Shown here one piece after another: positions 1 through 8,568 of a stretch of 64,000 nucleotides of DNA. Source of the DNA: an uncultured Johnsonella sp. (GTDB taxonomy: Bacteria > Bacillota > Clostridia > Lachnospirales > Lachnospiraceae); assembly GCA_937927235.1 (NCBI GenBank), contig CALBCM010000035.1:11842-75841 (forward strand). The letters run 5' to 3'. A program made the translations under genes and the position numbers. The notes under the pieces were generated by a model that made no database searches, was not told the DNA's origin, and saw only the letters and a list, made by a program, of their open reading frames with translations. Every line of letters begins with the position of its first letter. The first letter of the stretch is position 1.

Positions 1-1
1 A

Positions 2-754
2 AGGCTTACATTTGAGGAGGCTGTATTCGGCTGTGAAAAGGAAGTCAGCATAAACTATAAGGAAGAATGTTCTACCTGCCATGGAAATGGTGCAAAACCC
101 GGAACAACACCTGAAACTTGTACCAAGTGTAATGGCAAGGGTAAGGTTATGTACACTCAGCAGAGCTTTTTCGGAACGGTTCAAAATGTACAGACCTGCT
201 CAGCCTGCGGAGGCTCCGGCAAGATTATTAAGGATAAATGCAGCACCTGCAGAGGCAGCGGCTATGTAACAAAAAGGAAGACCTTTAAGGTTAGAATTCC
301 TGCCGGAATAGACAACGGGCTTTCAGTGCGCATGGCAGGCGGAGGTGAGCCGGGCATTAACGGAGGTCCGAGGGGCGACTTGCTGGTAGCTGCTGTAGTA
401 GCTGACCATCCGATTTTTAAACGCCAGGATATTAATATTTTTTCCACTGTACCTATAAGCTTTGCCAAGGCGGCTTTGGGAGGTACTATAAGAATCAAGA
501 CTGTTGACGGTGAGGTAGAATATGAAGTTAAACCGGGTACCCAAACCGATACTAAGGTAAGGCTTAAAGGCAAGGGAGTTCCCTCCTTAAGAAGTAAGGC
601 TGTAAGAGGCGACCACTATGTTACCCTTGTAGTACAGGTGCCTACTATGATGACTCCGGCACAGAAGGAAGCCTTAAGGGCTTATGACGAAACTATGAAT
701 GTTTTTGCAAGAGATGAAGACAGATCCAGGAAAAAGGGATTTTTCAGCAAGTAG
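2..754 (+). CDS. dnaJ: Chaperone protein DnaJ, C-terminal part (5' end outside window)
   Basis: Hsp40 co-chaperone that delivers unfolded clients to DnaK and stimulates its ATPase in the cytoplasm. The reading frame is open from base 2, so the J domain and Gly/Phe region lie upstream of the window. Visible are the four CxxCxGxG zinc repeats ([32 protein letters not shown]), then the two beta-sandwich client-binding domains and the dimerisation tail, ending in a basic KKGFFSK. The zinc-repeat signature and the downstream GGPRGDL stretch make the assignment firm. It is probably the last gene of a heat-shock operon (hrcA-grpE-dnaK-dnaJ in related bacteria), since a strong hairpin follows at 818-870; the upstream genes are not visible. 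Confidence 0.97.
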   Translation, partial: RLTFEEAVFGCEKEVSINYKEECSTCHGNGAKPGTTPETCTKCNGKGKVMYTQQSFFGTVQNVQTCSACGGSGKIIKDKCSTCRGSGYVTKRKTFKVRIPAGIDNGLSVRMAGGGEPGINGGPRGDLLVAAVVADHPIFKRQDINIFSTVPISFAKAALGGTIRIKTVDGEVEYEVKPGTQTDTKVRLKGKGVPSLRSKAVRGDHYVTLVVQVPTMMTPAQKEALRAYDETMNVFARDEDRSRKKGFFSK

Positions 755-817
755 GAAGCTTTAGATGTAAAAGGCTTTAGAATTGATTTTATAAGTTTTT
801 TAACTGAATTTAAAAGT

Positions 818-875
818 GAAGCTGCTGCAAATAGATGAGCAATCATCTATTATTTGCAGCAGCTTCTTTTTGTGT
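818..875 (+). terminator. Intrinsic terminator after dnaJ
   Basis: The arms GAAGCTGCTGCAAA and TTTGCAGCAGCTTC plus TAGATG/CATCTA form a stem of about 20 bp with a short bulge and a six-base loop, followed by a T-rich tail (TTCTTTTTGTG). The same GCTGCTGCA/TGCAGCAGC stem recurs after thiI (about 25978-26043). Confidence 0.85.
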
Positions 876-973
876 AAAAATGAAAAAGCAGGGAATGCCG
901 CTCAAAATCATCTGCTCTGATAATTTTGCGACACCCCCTTGTTTAAACCAGTTTAAATAAAATTAAATATAAA

Positions 974-2035
974 TTATTTGACATATTTTCCTTCATCATC
1001 AACCTTGAAACCGTCAGGGGTAGTTTCATTCCTGTACATTGAGCCGAGAGGGCGTGAATCTGCTTTATACATATAATACCATTCGCCGTCAGCCCTAAGC
1101 TCCCAAGTGTGCATAGGAGTATATGGATTAAGATAGTACCAGTATTCATTTATAAAATTCCAACCTTTAAGCATCCTGCCCTCTTTGGTTTCAAGATAAT
1201 ACCAGAAACCGTCCTGAGGGTCGAGATGCCAGCCCTTCTTAAGAGTATCTCTGGTGCTTCCCGAATAATAATACCACTCACCGTTTTTTTCCAATATCCA
1301 GCCTTGCTTAACCATGTTTGATGAGCCTGAGCTGCCACCTGAGCTGCCACCTGAGCTGCCACCTGAGCTGCCGCCTTGCCTTTTTTGAGTATACACTATA
1401 TTATAGACTAAAGGCTGCGTACCGCTTGCAAGACTTGCTGATATATTGACCTTCGAAGGAGCACCGTATTTAAACTGAGTATTATTATATGCGCTTTGAG
1501 TCTGCTTTATAACATAAGCGGCATTGCTTGGTGTAGCGACAATTTCATTCGGCACATCCACCCATTTATCCTCATAGGTTTTAAGCATGCTGCCGGATAA
1601 AAGCATGCTGCCGCTTTCATCTATACAGTTTATAATATATGGAAGATAGACCTTTGCTTCTACAGTATAATATAAATCCACTAATTGAACCCCTATAGGT
1701 GCATCGCTCGGTGCAGAAATAGTTATAGGTACGGTAGTAAGCTTATGTTCTCCCAAACCGCTTGCAACTCCTTCTATTTTGAAATTTTCGGAGTTGTTTG
1801 TTACAAGACTTAATCCGCTTGTGCCTATAGGCTGCGTATTACTGGCAGGCAGACTTGGATCAAAGGCATTACTGTAGATATAACGTGAATCTTCTTCACT
1901 GACGGTTTGTCCATACTGTACGTCCAGGTTTTTGTTTGCATAATAAGCATCATAAGCATATGAGGATATAGCATTTGCAAACAGAAAATATCCAATTATA
2001 CCTAACAAAGAGAAAAACGTCACTAATTTTTTCAT
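974..2035 (-). CDS. Secreted protein with Gly/Ser linker and choline-binding-type repeats
   Basis: Predicted exported cell-surface protein of 353 residues; no enzymatic domain recognised. A signal peptide occupies about residues 1-28 (MKKLVTFFSLLG..., small residues near 22-27). Residues 30-218 resemble a beta-rich extracellular domain of unknown type. Residues 221-239 are a GGSS-repeat linker. Residues 243-353 hold cell-wall-binding repeats of the choline-binding (CW_binding_1) type: GWILEKNGEWYYY, GWHLDPQDGFWYYL, GWNFINEYWYYL, WELRADGEWYYM. I chose the ATG at 2035 rather than the one at 2041 because the AAAGGA ribosome site lies only about 2 bases before the latter and about 8 before the former. 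The gene is monocistronic and divergent from the MerR gene. In relatives such proteins bind teichoic acid or other wall polymer; the N-terminal function is unknown. Confidence 0.8.
   Translation of the reverse strand: MKKLVTFFSLLGIIGYFLFANAISSYAYDAYYANKNLDVQYGQTVSEEDSRYIYSNAFDPSLPASNTQPIGTSGLSLVTNNSENFKIEGVASGLGEHKLTTVPITISAPSDAPIGVQLVDLYYTVEAKVYLPYIINCIDESGSMLLSGSMLKTYEDKWVDVPNEIVATPSNAAYVIKQTQSAYNNTQFKYGAPSKVNISASLASGTQPLVYNIVYTQKRQGGSSGGSSGGSSGGSSGSSNMVKQGWILEKNGEWYYYSGSTRDTLKKGWHLDPQDGFWYYLETKEGRMLKGWNFINEYWYYLNPYTPMHTWELRADGEWYYMYKADSRPLGSMYRNETTPDGFKVDDEGKYVK
1327..1378. repeat. 12-bp tandem repeat encoding GSSG linker
   Basis: About four copies of the 12-bp unit GAGCTGCCACCT (plus-strand sense) lie inside the choline-binding-repeat gene and encode the GGSSGGSSGGSS linker. 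The copies are almost identical at DNA level, the third-position differences appearing only at the edge (CCGCCT). Copy number could change by slippage in steps of four residues without breaking the frame. Confidence 0.85.
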
Positions 2036-2414
2036 AATCATTTCCTTTCTTATAAATTTATTTGATTTTTATATATTATATTAGAGAATAATTATTTTGA
2101 CCCTACCCATTTGGGTAGGATTAAGTAAAGTTTTAGAAAAAAGTTAGATATTTGTAATTTATTTCTGAAATAAACACTGAAAAATCTGGCTTTTTACGGC
2201 TGCAGGCGGGTTTGCAATAGCTTCATTGAAAGAAAAAAATTAAAATATAAGCTAGATACTATAGTGCTGCAGAGTAAGTTTATCAAATACAGTTTATAAA
2301 AAGCGCTTTTATTGGTATAATTTATAAAAGAAATAAAAAATATGAAAATATTTACAAAATATAAGATTACTTAGAAAATAAAGAGAATTTGTTTATGATA
2401 CCAGGAGGAAAAAC
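2036..2414. promoter_or_regulatory. Divergent intergenic region with palindrome and MerR-gene promoter
   Basis: This 379-base gap separates two divergent genes. At 2102-2119 there is an inverted repeat, CCTACCCA-TT-TGGGTAGG, with perfect 8-bp arms; it is the most GC-rich spot of an AT-rich gap and could be a repressor or activator operator for the minus-strand gene. For the plus-strand MerR gene, an extended -10 (TGGTATAAT) is at 2313-2321 with a poor -35, and a small palindrome AAAAGCGCTTTT lies just upstream at 2299-2310. No small gene was recognised here. Confidence 0.5.
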
Positions 2415-3266
2415 ATGCTGAAAGAAAAATACTATTCCATAGGGGATACGTCCTCTCTCTGCCGGATTCCTGTAAAAACGCTTCGCTATTATGATAAGAT
2501 TAATGTTTTGGTACCGAGTCTCAGAAAAGAAAACAGCCATTATCGCTATTACAGCAAAGAACAGCTCAGGGCAGTGTTTATTATAAAGCGGCTCAGGTTT
2601 TTAGGATTTTCGTTGAGTGAAATAAAGGAGATATTAAGAGAAAATAAGCTTGATTATATGGAGGATATACTGAAAATCAGACTGAACAGGCTGCAGGCTG
2701 AAATGGAAGAATTAAAGCGTAAGCATAATGAGGCGGAGATATTTTTAAGGAATATTTTATCAGGGAAAAAATACTTCAATATTGATTCAGATGCGGAAGA
2801 AAGTATAGTAATTGAAAAAAGACCTGAGATATTTTTATACAGCAGGCGGAAAATTATGTATTCTTACAGGAATGAAGATGTCAACCTGGAAAATTGGATA
2901 CAGATTATTGAAGATGTCAGAGATGAAAAGCTTAATATATGCGGCTCTATTTTTGTAACCTATAATTCTGAGATTTTCGGTCAATTTTTACAAAAGGACT
3001 GTGAGGTAGAATTTGCTATACAGGTCGAAAACAAATATAGGAGCATGGAAAATGTTCATAGGTTCGGAGGCTTTGAAGCGGCAACTTTAGTTCACGCTGG
3101 TGATTATAAGGATATATTCAAGTCTTATCTGGCATTAAAAAGATGGATAGACAAGAAGGGATATATCATAATAGGAAATTCGACTGAGGAATTTATAGTT
3201 TCGCCGGTAGATATAGGGAATAATATGATGCATATAACAAAGATTATTATACCGATAAAGACATAG
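2415..3266 (+). CDS. MerR-family transcriptional regulator with GyrI-like effector domain
   Basis: DNA-binding regulator of 283 residues. Residues 6-75 are the MerR winged helix (YSIGDTSSLCRIPVKTLRYYDKINVLVPS...YRYYSKEQL...RFLGFSLSEIKEIL). Residues 80-115 form the antiparallel coiled-coil dimer helix. Residues about 130-283 look like a GyrI/Bacterial_EvrR-type small-molecule-binding domain, as in BmrR. No conserved cysteine pair in the C-terminal part suggests a metal sensor, so an organic ligand is more likely. AGGAGG precedes the ATG by 7 bases. The target is not evident; the neighbouring divergent surface-protein gene and the downstream DUF1097 gene are both possible. MerR proteins usually activate from within a spaced-out promoter. 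Confidence 0.85.
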   Translation: MLKEKYYSIGDTSSLCRIPVKTLRYYDKINVLVPSLRKENSHYRYYSKEQLRAVFIIKRLRFLGFSLSEIKEILRENKLDYMEDILKIRLNRLQAEMEELKRKHNEAEIFLRNILSGKKYFNIDSDAEESIVIEKRPEIFLYSRRKIMYSYRNEDVNLENWIQIIEDVRDEKLNICGSIFVTYNSEIFGQFLQKDCEVEFAIQVENKYRSMENVHRFGGFEAATLVHAGDYKDIFKSYLALKRWIDKKGYIIIGNSTEEFIVSPVDIGNNMMHITKIIIPIKT

Positions 3267-3664
3267 GCGGAGAAATTTTATATTATAGCTGAAAAAAACA
3301 CTTCACCGGATGGAAGGTTGGACAAGGAAAAATTTAAAAAAAATAATGGAATAATACCGAGATAATACATAAAAATTTGATAATATTTAAAATATTTTTA
3401 TATGAAAAGCATAAGGATGTAGTAATTAATTTATAAAAATAAGGCTTTGTTTTATAAAAAAATGGGAGGGTCAGATTTGATTGCTCTCTTTTTTTGTTTA
3501 AATTTTTAGTCGGATGTATTGACTTGACATTTCCTGTATGCCCTAAGATATATTTATAACAAATGAACCACAGCATTTTATATTTTTACTTCAGTCCTAT
3601 GCTCAAGGCTTAAGTAAGATATAAAGGGCTTAAGATTATAACCTTATGGAAAGGAGGATAATTT
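3267..3664 (+). promoter_or_regulatory. Intergenic region with promoter for the DUF1097 gene
   Basis: About 400 bases without a convincing gene. A likely promoter is TTGACA (3524-3529) and TATATT (3549-3554) with a 19-base spacer, longer than ideal. The leader of about 100 bases ends in AAAGGAGG before the ATG at 3665. No terminator was found for the MerR gene; a T-rich stretch at about 3486-3494 has no clear stem. Confidence 0.4.
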
Positions 3665-4189
3665 ATGGGTGCAGGTTATATTTTTTCAATAGCAGTCGGA
3701 AGTGCAATTGTTGCAGGAACCTGGACAGGCATCAGTACCGCCTTTGCAGGACCGCTGATAGTAAGCTGGGTCGGCTTTGCCGGCTGCACCTCATATTTTG
3801 CTGCCGGCTGCGGAAAAAACGGTTTTATAAGGTCTATGTGCAGTAATTATGTCGGGGTGCTGATAGGCTGTATTGTTATTATGCTCGGCGGTCTTATCTC
3901 AGACGGACCTTTATTCAGCGGTATATGTACAGGCTTTTTTACTGGTGTAATATGTTATCTTGCACATTGTGACCTTACCAAATTTGTGCCCTGTACATTT
4001 ATAGGGGGATTTTCGACGTTTGCTACAGGAGGTAATTGGAAAATGCTTTTAATATGCCTGCTGTTCGGAAATTTAGTCGGTGTGGGAAGTGATTATCTGG
4101 GAAGATTTATTTACAAAAATATTTTTGAGAGGAGAAACGAAGGCAAAAGTAAGAAAGACTGGGTAGCTGCAAAAATACTTAAGGATTAA
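3665..4189 (+). CDS. DUF1097-family membrane protein
   Basis: Integral membrane protein of 174 residues with about five hydrophobic helices rich in Gly, Ala and Cys (roughly residues 5-24, 27-45, 53-75, 77-95 and 105-150) and a basic C-terminal tail. Size and sequence match the DUF1097 family, sometimes found near transport or purine/pyrimidine salvage genes; its function is unknown. A strong AAAGGAGG ribosome site supports the start. It lies directly upstream of the pyrimidine-degradation cluster on the same strand, so a transport-related role for pyrimidines or breakdown products is possible, but this is inference from position only. Confidence 0.7.
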   Translation: MGAGYIFSIAVGSAIVAGTWTGISTAFAGPLIVSWVGFAGCTSYFAAGCGKNGFIRSMCSNYVGVLIGCIVIMLGGLISDGPLFSGICTGFFTGVICYLAHCDLTKFVPCTFIGGFSTFATGGNWKMLLICLLFGNLVGVGSDYLGRFIYKNIFERRNEGKSKKDWVAAKILKD

Positions 4190-4236
4190 TTCTTTTTGCA
4201 GCACAGTTTTAAATAAGGTAAGAGAGGAGTTGTAAA

Positions 4237-4487
4237 ATACTTGTAAAAGTGGATGAAGAAAAGTGCACAGGCTGCAAGAGATGCTATATTTCATGCTTTG
4301 ACAGAGGGCATCAGGCGATAATATTTAGAGATGAAAGCAGAAAGCCCGAGATTAATGAAAAAAATGCGTAGGCTGTCATCTTTGTTTGAATGTATGTCCG
4401 GTGATGAACTTTATAATGCCCGGAAGGCTGGTTATGAAAGATGGTGAGTCAAAATATGATATTTTATTAAAAGAGAATTACTTATAA
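4237..4487 (+). pseudogene. Frameshifted ferredoxin-domain gene, resembles C-terminus of dihydropyrimidine dehydrogenase PreA
   Basis: Reading from 4237 gives KVDEEKCTGCKRCYISC, then DRGHQAI, then RKPEINEK, and stops at TAG 4369-4371. In the next frame, from TGC at 4365, the sequence continues as CVGCHLCLNVCPV...MPGRLVMKDGE and ends at TAA 4485-4487. Together these give two 4Fe-4S motifs (CxxCxxCxxxC twice) with the SC...GHQAI and RKP..N.E.CVGC signature typical of the C-terminal ferredoxin domain of NAD-dependent dihydropyrimidine dehydrogenase (PreA/DPYD). The break sits on a run of seven A (4358-4364); one extra A restores the frame. GAGGAG is spaced 7 bases before codon ATA at 4237, where an ATG would be expected. 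So it has either two inactivating lesions, or an unusual start plus slippage. Next downstream is dihydropyrimidinase, the following step of the pathway. The flavoprotein part is absent. Confidence 0.75.
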
Positions 4488-4525
4488 TTCAAAAAATTAT
4501 TTATTGACGAAAGGAAGGCTACATA

Positions 4526-5902
4526 ATGAAACATTATAATTTGATTATCAAAAACGGAACAGTAGTTACAACTGAGAACATGTATAAATGTGACATAGCA
4601 GTTAAAGATGAAAAGATAGTTGAAATGGGACTCAATATAGAAGGCGAGGCGGATAAGACAGTTGATGCTTCAGGAATGCTGGTGCTTCCCGGAGCAATAG
4701 ATGTACATACTCATCTTCAGATGCCGTTTGGAGGAACAGTATCGGCTGACAGTTATCTTTCAGGTACAAGAGCGGCTGCCTGCGGCGGAGTGACCACACT
4801 TTTTGACTATCCGGTTCAAAGAGCCGGCGGCACAATAATGGATTTGATTAATTCCAAAAAGGAAATTCTTGAAAAGGATGCCTGTATAGATTGGGCTTCA
4901 CATTGCTGCATAACCAATCTTAATGACGGAGCAATCCTTAAAGAGATGGAAAAAGCGGTTGAAGAAGGAATTACAAGCTTTAAGTGCTTTCTGGTGTATA
5001 AAAAAGAAAATATGATGGTGGATGACGGGACTCTTGCGAGGCTGCTTTTAAGAGCAAGAGAGCTTGGCGCACTTGTGAATATACATGCCGAGAATCCCGA
5101 TTTGATAGATATGTATACGGAGCAGTTTTTAAGAGAAGGAAAAACCGGAGCCTGGTATCATTATTTAAGCAGACCTGAGTTCGTAGAAGCAGAGGCTGAC
5201 AGGCGTGCTGTTCACTGGGCAAAACATCTTAACGGTCCTTTATATGTAGTACATATGGCTGATAAAGAGGGACTTGAGGCATGTATACAGGCAAAGAGAG
5301 ACGGAGCAGAGGTTTATATAGAAACTTGCCCGCAGTATCTTGAATTTACCTGTGAGGTATATAAGAGAGAGGACGGCCGCAATTTTGTCTGCTCACCTCC
5401 TATGAAAGGTCAGGAGAGCCAGGACGCACTTTGGCAGGCTATAAAGGCTAATCTCATAGATACGGTGGCAACAGATCATTGTCCTTTCCAGAGTTATGAA
5501 AAAGACTGGGGCAAGGATGATTTTACAAAAATTCCGAATGGCTGTGCAGGTGTGGAAAATCTTTATCCTTATATGCTTGATGCGGCAAATGCAGGTAAAA
5601 TTACTTTTTCACAGGCGGTAGCTCTCTGCTCTACAAATCCGGCAAAGATTTTTGGATGCAGTGAAAAGGGCGAGATAAGAGTGGGCAAGGACGCAGATAT
5701 AGTAATCTATGATAAAAATAAGGATTTCACTGTAAGTGTGAAAAATATGCATTCTGATTATGACCATACTATCTGGGAAGGAAAGAAATTCCACGGCTAT
5801 CCGATACAGACCTATTTAAGAGGAAATCTTGTTTACAATAACGGAGAATTTGTCGGAAAACCGGGAATGGGAAAATTTGTAAAGAGAGTTCCTAAAAAAT
5901 AA
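4526..5902 (+). CDS. hydA: Dihydropyrimidinase / D-hydantoinase
   Basis: Zinc-dependent cyclic amidohydrolase that opens dihydrouracil to N-carbamoyl-beta-alanine (or 5-substituted hydantoins to N-carbamoyl amino acids) in the cytoplasm. The 458-residue length is normal. Metal ligands visible: H61 and H63 in DVHTH, the carbamylated lysine K153 in SFKCF, H187 (NIHAEN), H243 (VVHMADK) and D317 (ATDHCPF). A composite beta-sandwich of N- and C-terminal strands surrounds the TIM barrel. AAAGGAAGG precedes the ATG. Next gene starts 3 bases after the stop, so they are cotranscribed. Hydantoinase specificity cannot be read from sequence, but downstream beta-alanyl-CoA ammonia-lyase-type genes favour dihydropyrimidine as the substrate. 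Confidence 0.92.
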   Translation: MKHYNLIIKNGTVVTTENMYKCDIAVKDEKIVEMGLNIEGEADKTVDASGMLVLPGAIDVHTHLQMPFGGTVSADSYLSGTRAAACGGVTTLFDYPVQRAGGTIMDLINSKKEILEKDACIDWASHCCITNLNDGAILKEMEKAVEEGITSFKCFLVYKKENMMVDDGTLARLLLRARELGALVNIHAENPDLIDMYTEQFLREGKTGAWYHYLSRPEFVEAEADRRAVHWAKHLNGPLYVVHMADKEGLEACIQAKRDGAEVYIETCPQYLEFTCEVYKREDGRNFVCSPPMKGQESQDALWQAIKANLIDTVATDHCPFQSYEKDWGKDDFTKIPNGCAGVENLYPYMLDAANAGKITFSQAVALCSTNPAKIFGCSEKGEIRVGKDADIVIYDKNKDFTVSVKNMHSDYDHTIWEGKKFHGYPIQTYLRGNLVYNNGEFVGKPGMGKFVKRVPKK

Positions 5903-5905
5903 GGT

Positions 5906-6691
5906 ATGGATTCTGAATACGGCATAAAATTATCTGATGCATCTGATGCAGGCGAGCTTTTGTTGGCATGCGCCTTGGATATAGGAGCTGAAATGCTTAT
6001 AAACGGTGCCGAGATCAGCAGAGTGGAGGATTCTATAAGCAGGATTTGCAGGGCTTATGGAGCTGAGGAAATCAATGCCTTTTCAATAACCTATGTAATC
6101 TTGGTTACTATTTATTATGAAAATGAAGGATATATAACTCAAAGCAGGAGAATCGAATCCTTTAAGTATGATTTACATAAGCTTGAATACTTAAATAATC
6201 TGTCAAGAAATATATGCAGCTTCAAGCCTGATATGAATACTGTAAAAAATGCTCTTAAAAGTGCAAAGGGATTAGAGGGGGCTTCACCTTTGAGAATACT
6301 CTTAGGCTATGGCATGATTTCAAGTGCATTTACGATATTTTTCGGAGGCAGTACCGCTGAGGCGGTATCTGCCTGCATTATAGGCTTTATGATGTATGTA
6401 TGTGAAACACTACTGAAAAAAGTAAAGATGAACAAATTTTTAAGTTCCTGTGTATGTGCCGGGGCAGCAGGAATCCTTGCCGTATTATTTGTAAAATTTA
6501 ATATAGGAGAGGCGGCTGAAAATATAAGTATAGGAAATATAATGGTGCTTATACCGGGACTTATGATTACAAATTCTTTCAGAGACCTCTTTTCAGGAAA
6601 TATTATATCCGGCTTGGTACGTTTTATGGAATCTGTGCTGTTAAGTATTGCCATAGCTTTGGGAATGTCAATAGGAAAGTGGATTTTATAG
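5906..6691 (+). CDS. Threonine/serine exporter ThrE-like, N-terminal-domain subunit (DUF1212)
   Basis: 261 residues corresponding to the first half of ThrE-type exporters. A soluble N-terminal part (about 1-115) carries the family's LDIGAEMLINGAEISRVEDSI motif, followed by about five transmembrane helices (about 130-260). In Corynebacterium ThrE the two halves are fused; here the second half is a separate gene at 6804. The start is 3 bases after hydA, with AAGGT as a weak ribosome site, suggesting translational coupling. Placement in a pyrimidine/beta-alanine catabolic operon suggests transport of a pathway intermediate or amino acid, but the substrate is not known. Confidence 0.85.
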   Translation: MDSEYGIKLSDASDAGELLLACALDIGAEMLINGAEISRVEDSISRICRAYGAEEINAFSITYVILVTIYYENEGYITQSRRIESFKYDLHKLEYLNNLSRNICSFKPDMNTVKNALKSAKGLEGASPLRILLGYGMISSAFTIFFGGSTAEAVSACIIGFMMYVCETLLKKVKMNKFLSSCVCAGAAGILAVLFVKFNIGEAAENISIGNIMVLIPGLMITNSFRDLFSGNIISGLVRFMESVLLSIAIALGMSIGKWIL

Positions 6692-6803
6692 GTGAGAGTA
6701 AGATTTGCCTGATGCCGTAAAGCCGCTATTCAAGCCTCAGCACTTAAAATAACAGCAGGCAATTTGCTGCCAGGCAGTTCATATAATTAACAGAGGTCTA
6801 TAT

Positions 6804-7274
6804 ATGATGAGAGAAGCAATACAGCTTGCAGCCGCATTTTTCGGAGCATTGGGATTCGCACTGGTTTTTAATTTAAAAGGATTTAGTATGTTCTGGTCTT
6901 CATTTGGAGGCATGCTTTCATGGGGGGTATATCTTACGGCGGCAATATATTTTAAAGAGGAAGGAATAAGGTATTTTTTTGCAGCTTTATTTTTAGGCTT
7001 GTATGCTGAAATTTTTGCAAGACTTAAAAAAAAGCCTGCGACAGTATTTTTGGCTGTAGGCTTTATACCTCTGATTCCAGGATTTTCACTCTATACAACG
7101 ATGTACTCTGCATTAAGAAGTCAAAAGGCGGGCTTTACATTTTATGGTATACAAGCGCTCTTAATTGCAGGAGCACTTGCAAGTGGCATCATAGTGTCCT
7201 TGATATTATTTCAACTCTCAAAAGAATTTATAAGGCGATGCTTTGAATATTTGAGAAGCCTGTTTGATAAATAA
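6804..7274 (+). CDS. ThrE-like exporter, C-terminal-domain subunit (DUF3815)
   Basis: 156 residues with four to five transmembrane helices and the motif GFIPLIPGFSLYTTMYSAL, characteristic of the ThrE_2/DUF3815 half of Thr/Ser exporters. It should form a complex with the product of 5906-6691. The 112-base gap between the two genes contains the inverted repeat CAGGCAATTTGCTG near 6755-6768 and the tail GCAGTTCAT but no gene. AGAGGT precedes the tandem ATG codons at 6804/6807; which is used is uncertain. The basic/aromatic C-terminus (RRCFEYLRSLFDK) is cytosolic by the positive-inside rule. Confidence 0.85.
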   Translation: MMREAIQLAAAFFGALGFALVFNLKGFSMFWSSFGGMLSWGVYLTAAIYFKEEGIRYFFAALFLGLYAEIFARLKKKPATVFLAVGFIPLIPGFSLYTTMYSALRSQKAGFTFYGIQALLIAGALASGIIVSLILFQLSKEFIRRCFEYLRSLFDK

Positions 7275-7293
7275 TTAGAGGAGGTTTAAATTT

Positions 7294-8550
7294 ATGTATA
7301 AATGCAGTAAGCAAAGAATGGAAGATAAGATTAAAATAATGAGCAGGTATGGTGATGCAGGTCATGGAGGTGTTACACGCTATACACTTTCTCAAGAAGA
7401 CCTTATGGCAAGGGATGAATTTGTAAAAAGAATGGAGGCGATTGGCGCCGAAATTAAGACTGATGATATGGCAAATATGTATGCCACAATCAAGGGAAGC
7501 AATCCTGATTTGCCGGGCATAGTTATGGCCTCTCACTGTGACTCGGTAAGAAACGGAGGAAATTATGACGGAATACTGGGTGTAATGTCTGCAATGGAAG
7601 CACTCGAAACTATAGTTGATGAAAAAATTCCGCATAAACATAATCTGACTGCAATGGTATGGACTAATGAAGAAGGCTCTCTTTATCCTCCGGCGATGAT
7701 GTCGTCAGGTGTAGTCTGCTATGATTATCTGCCTGATAATATAAGAAAAAATTTTAAACATGAGAACGTCCTGCTTTCAAAGTCCGTGCTTGATAAAACC
7801 ACTACCTTCGGAGAAATGCTTAATAAGAATAAATACAAAGGCGATAAGGGCAACAGACTTAATCCTAAAGATTATTCGGCAATGTTTGAGCTCCATATAG
7901 AGCAGGGACCGATTCTTGAAGCTGCCGGCAATGATATAGGTGTGGTTACCTGTGTGCTCGGCATGGTGAATTATCGCATAAGGGCTTTCGGTCAGTCAGA
8001 CCATGCAGGCACAACTCCTATGAAATATAGAAAAGATGCTTTATATGCAGCTGCACTGGCTATACAGCAGCTTCATAATGAGCTTGACAAGCTTGCTCCC
8101 GACCTTGTTTATACTACAGGAGAGATACTCTGTCATCCTAATGTACATACAGTGATACCTGATATGGTGGAATTTTCTCTTGATGCCAGACATGAAGACC
8201 CTAAGGTTATAGCAGGAGTCATAAATGTTATCAACAGTCTTCCTAAGGAATTGGCAAAATGCCGTATAGAAAGTGAAGTGGCTTGGACAAGAGATACGGT
8301 TTACTTTGATAAAAAGCTTGTGGGATATGTTCAGGAAGCGGTTGATGAACTTGGATATAAAAATCAAAAAATAAATTCAGGGGCAGGTCACGATGCTCAG
8401 TTTGCTTCTTATATGCTGCCGACAACTATGATTTTTGTTCCGTCAAAGGATGGCCATTCACATTGTGAGGAAGAATTTACCTCTTTAGAGCAGTGCGTAA
8501 AGGGTGCAGAGGTACTTTTAAATGCAGTTTTAAATTTGGATAAGAATTAA
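7294..8550 (+). CDS. M20-family N-carbamoyl-beta-alanine / N-carbamoyl-L-amino-acid amidohydrolase
   Basis: Binuclear metal amidohydrolase of 418 residues that would hydrolyse N-carbamoyl-beta-alanine to beta-alanine, CO2 and NH3, the step after dihydropyrimidinase. Visible motifs: metal-binding MASHCDSV...NYDGILGV (H and D ligands), TNEEGS (bridging Glu), ELHIEQGP and SGAGHDAQ with the final HSHCEEE, all typical of the hydantoin/carbamoylase (HyuC, beta-ureidopropionase) branch of peptidase family M20. The dimerisation lid domain lies about 215-330 (GQSDHAGTTPM). GAGGAGG precedes the ATG. The operon position fits beta-ureidopropionase; an N-carbamoyl-L-amino-acid hydrolase with other substrates is the alternative. 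Confidence 0.88.
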   Translation: MYKCSKQRMEDKIKIMSRYGDAGHGGVTRYTLSQEDLMARDEFVKRMEAIGAEIKTDDMANMYATIKGSNPDLPGIVMASHCDSVRNGGNYDGILGVMSAMEALETIVDEKIPHKHNLTAMVWTNEEGSLYPPAMMSSGVVCYDYLPDNIRKNFKHENVLLSKSVLDKTTTFGEMLNKNKYKGDKGNRLNPKDYSAMFELHIEQGPILEAAGNDIGVVTCVLGMVNYRIRAFGQSDHAGTTPMKYRKDALYAAALAIQQLHNELDKLAPDLVYTTGEILCHPNVHTVIPDMVEFSLDARHEDPKVIAGVINVINSLPKELAKCRIESEVAWTRDTVYFDKKLVGYVQEAVDELGYKNQKINSGAGHDAQFASYMLPTTMIFVPSKDGHSHCEEEFTSLEQCVKGAEVLLNAVLNLDKN

Positions 8551-8568
8551 AATATTTTGGAGGATGCT

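Noticed and set aside
3334..3576. 80-codon open frame on the minus strand
   Set aside because: AT-rich chance frame without ribosome site; covers the promoter of the DUF1097 gene.
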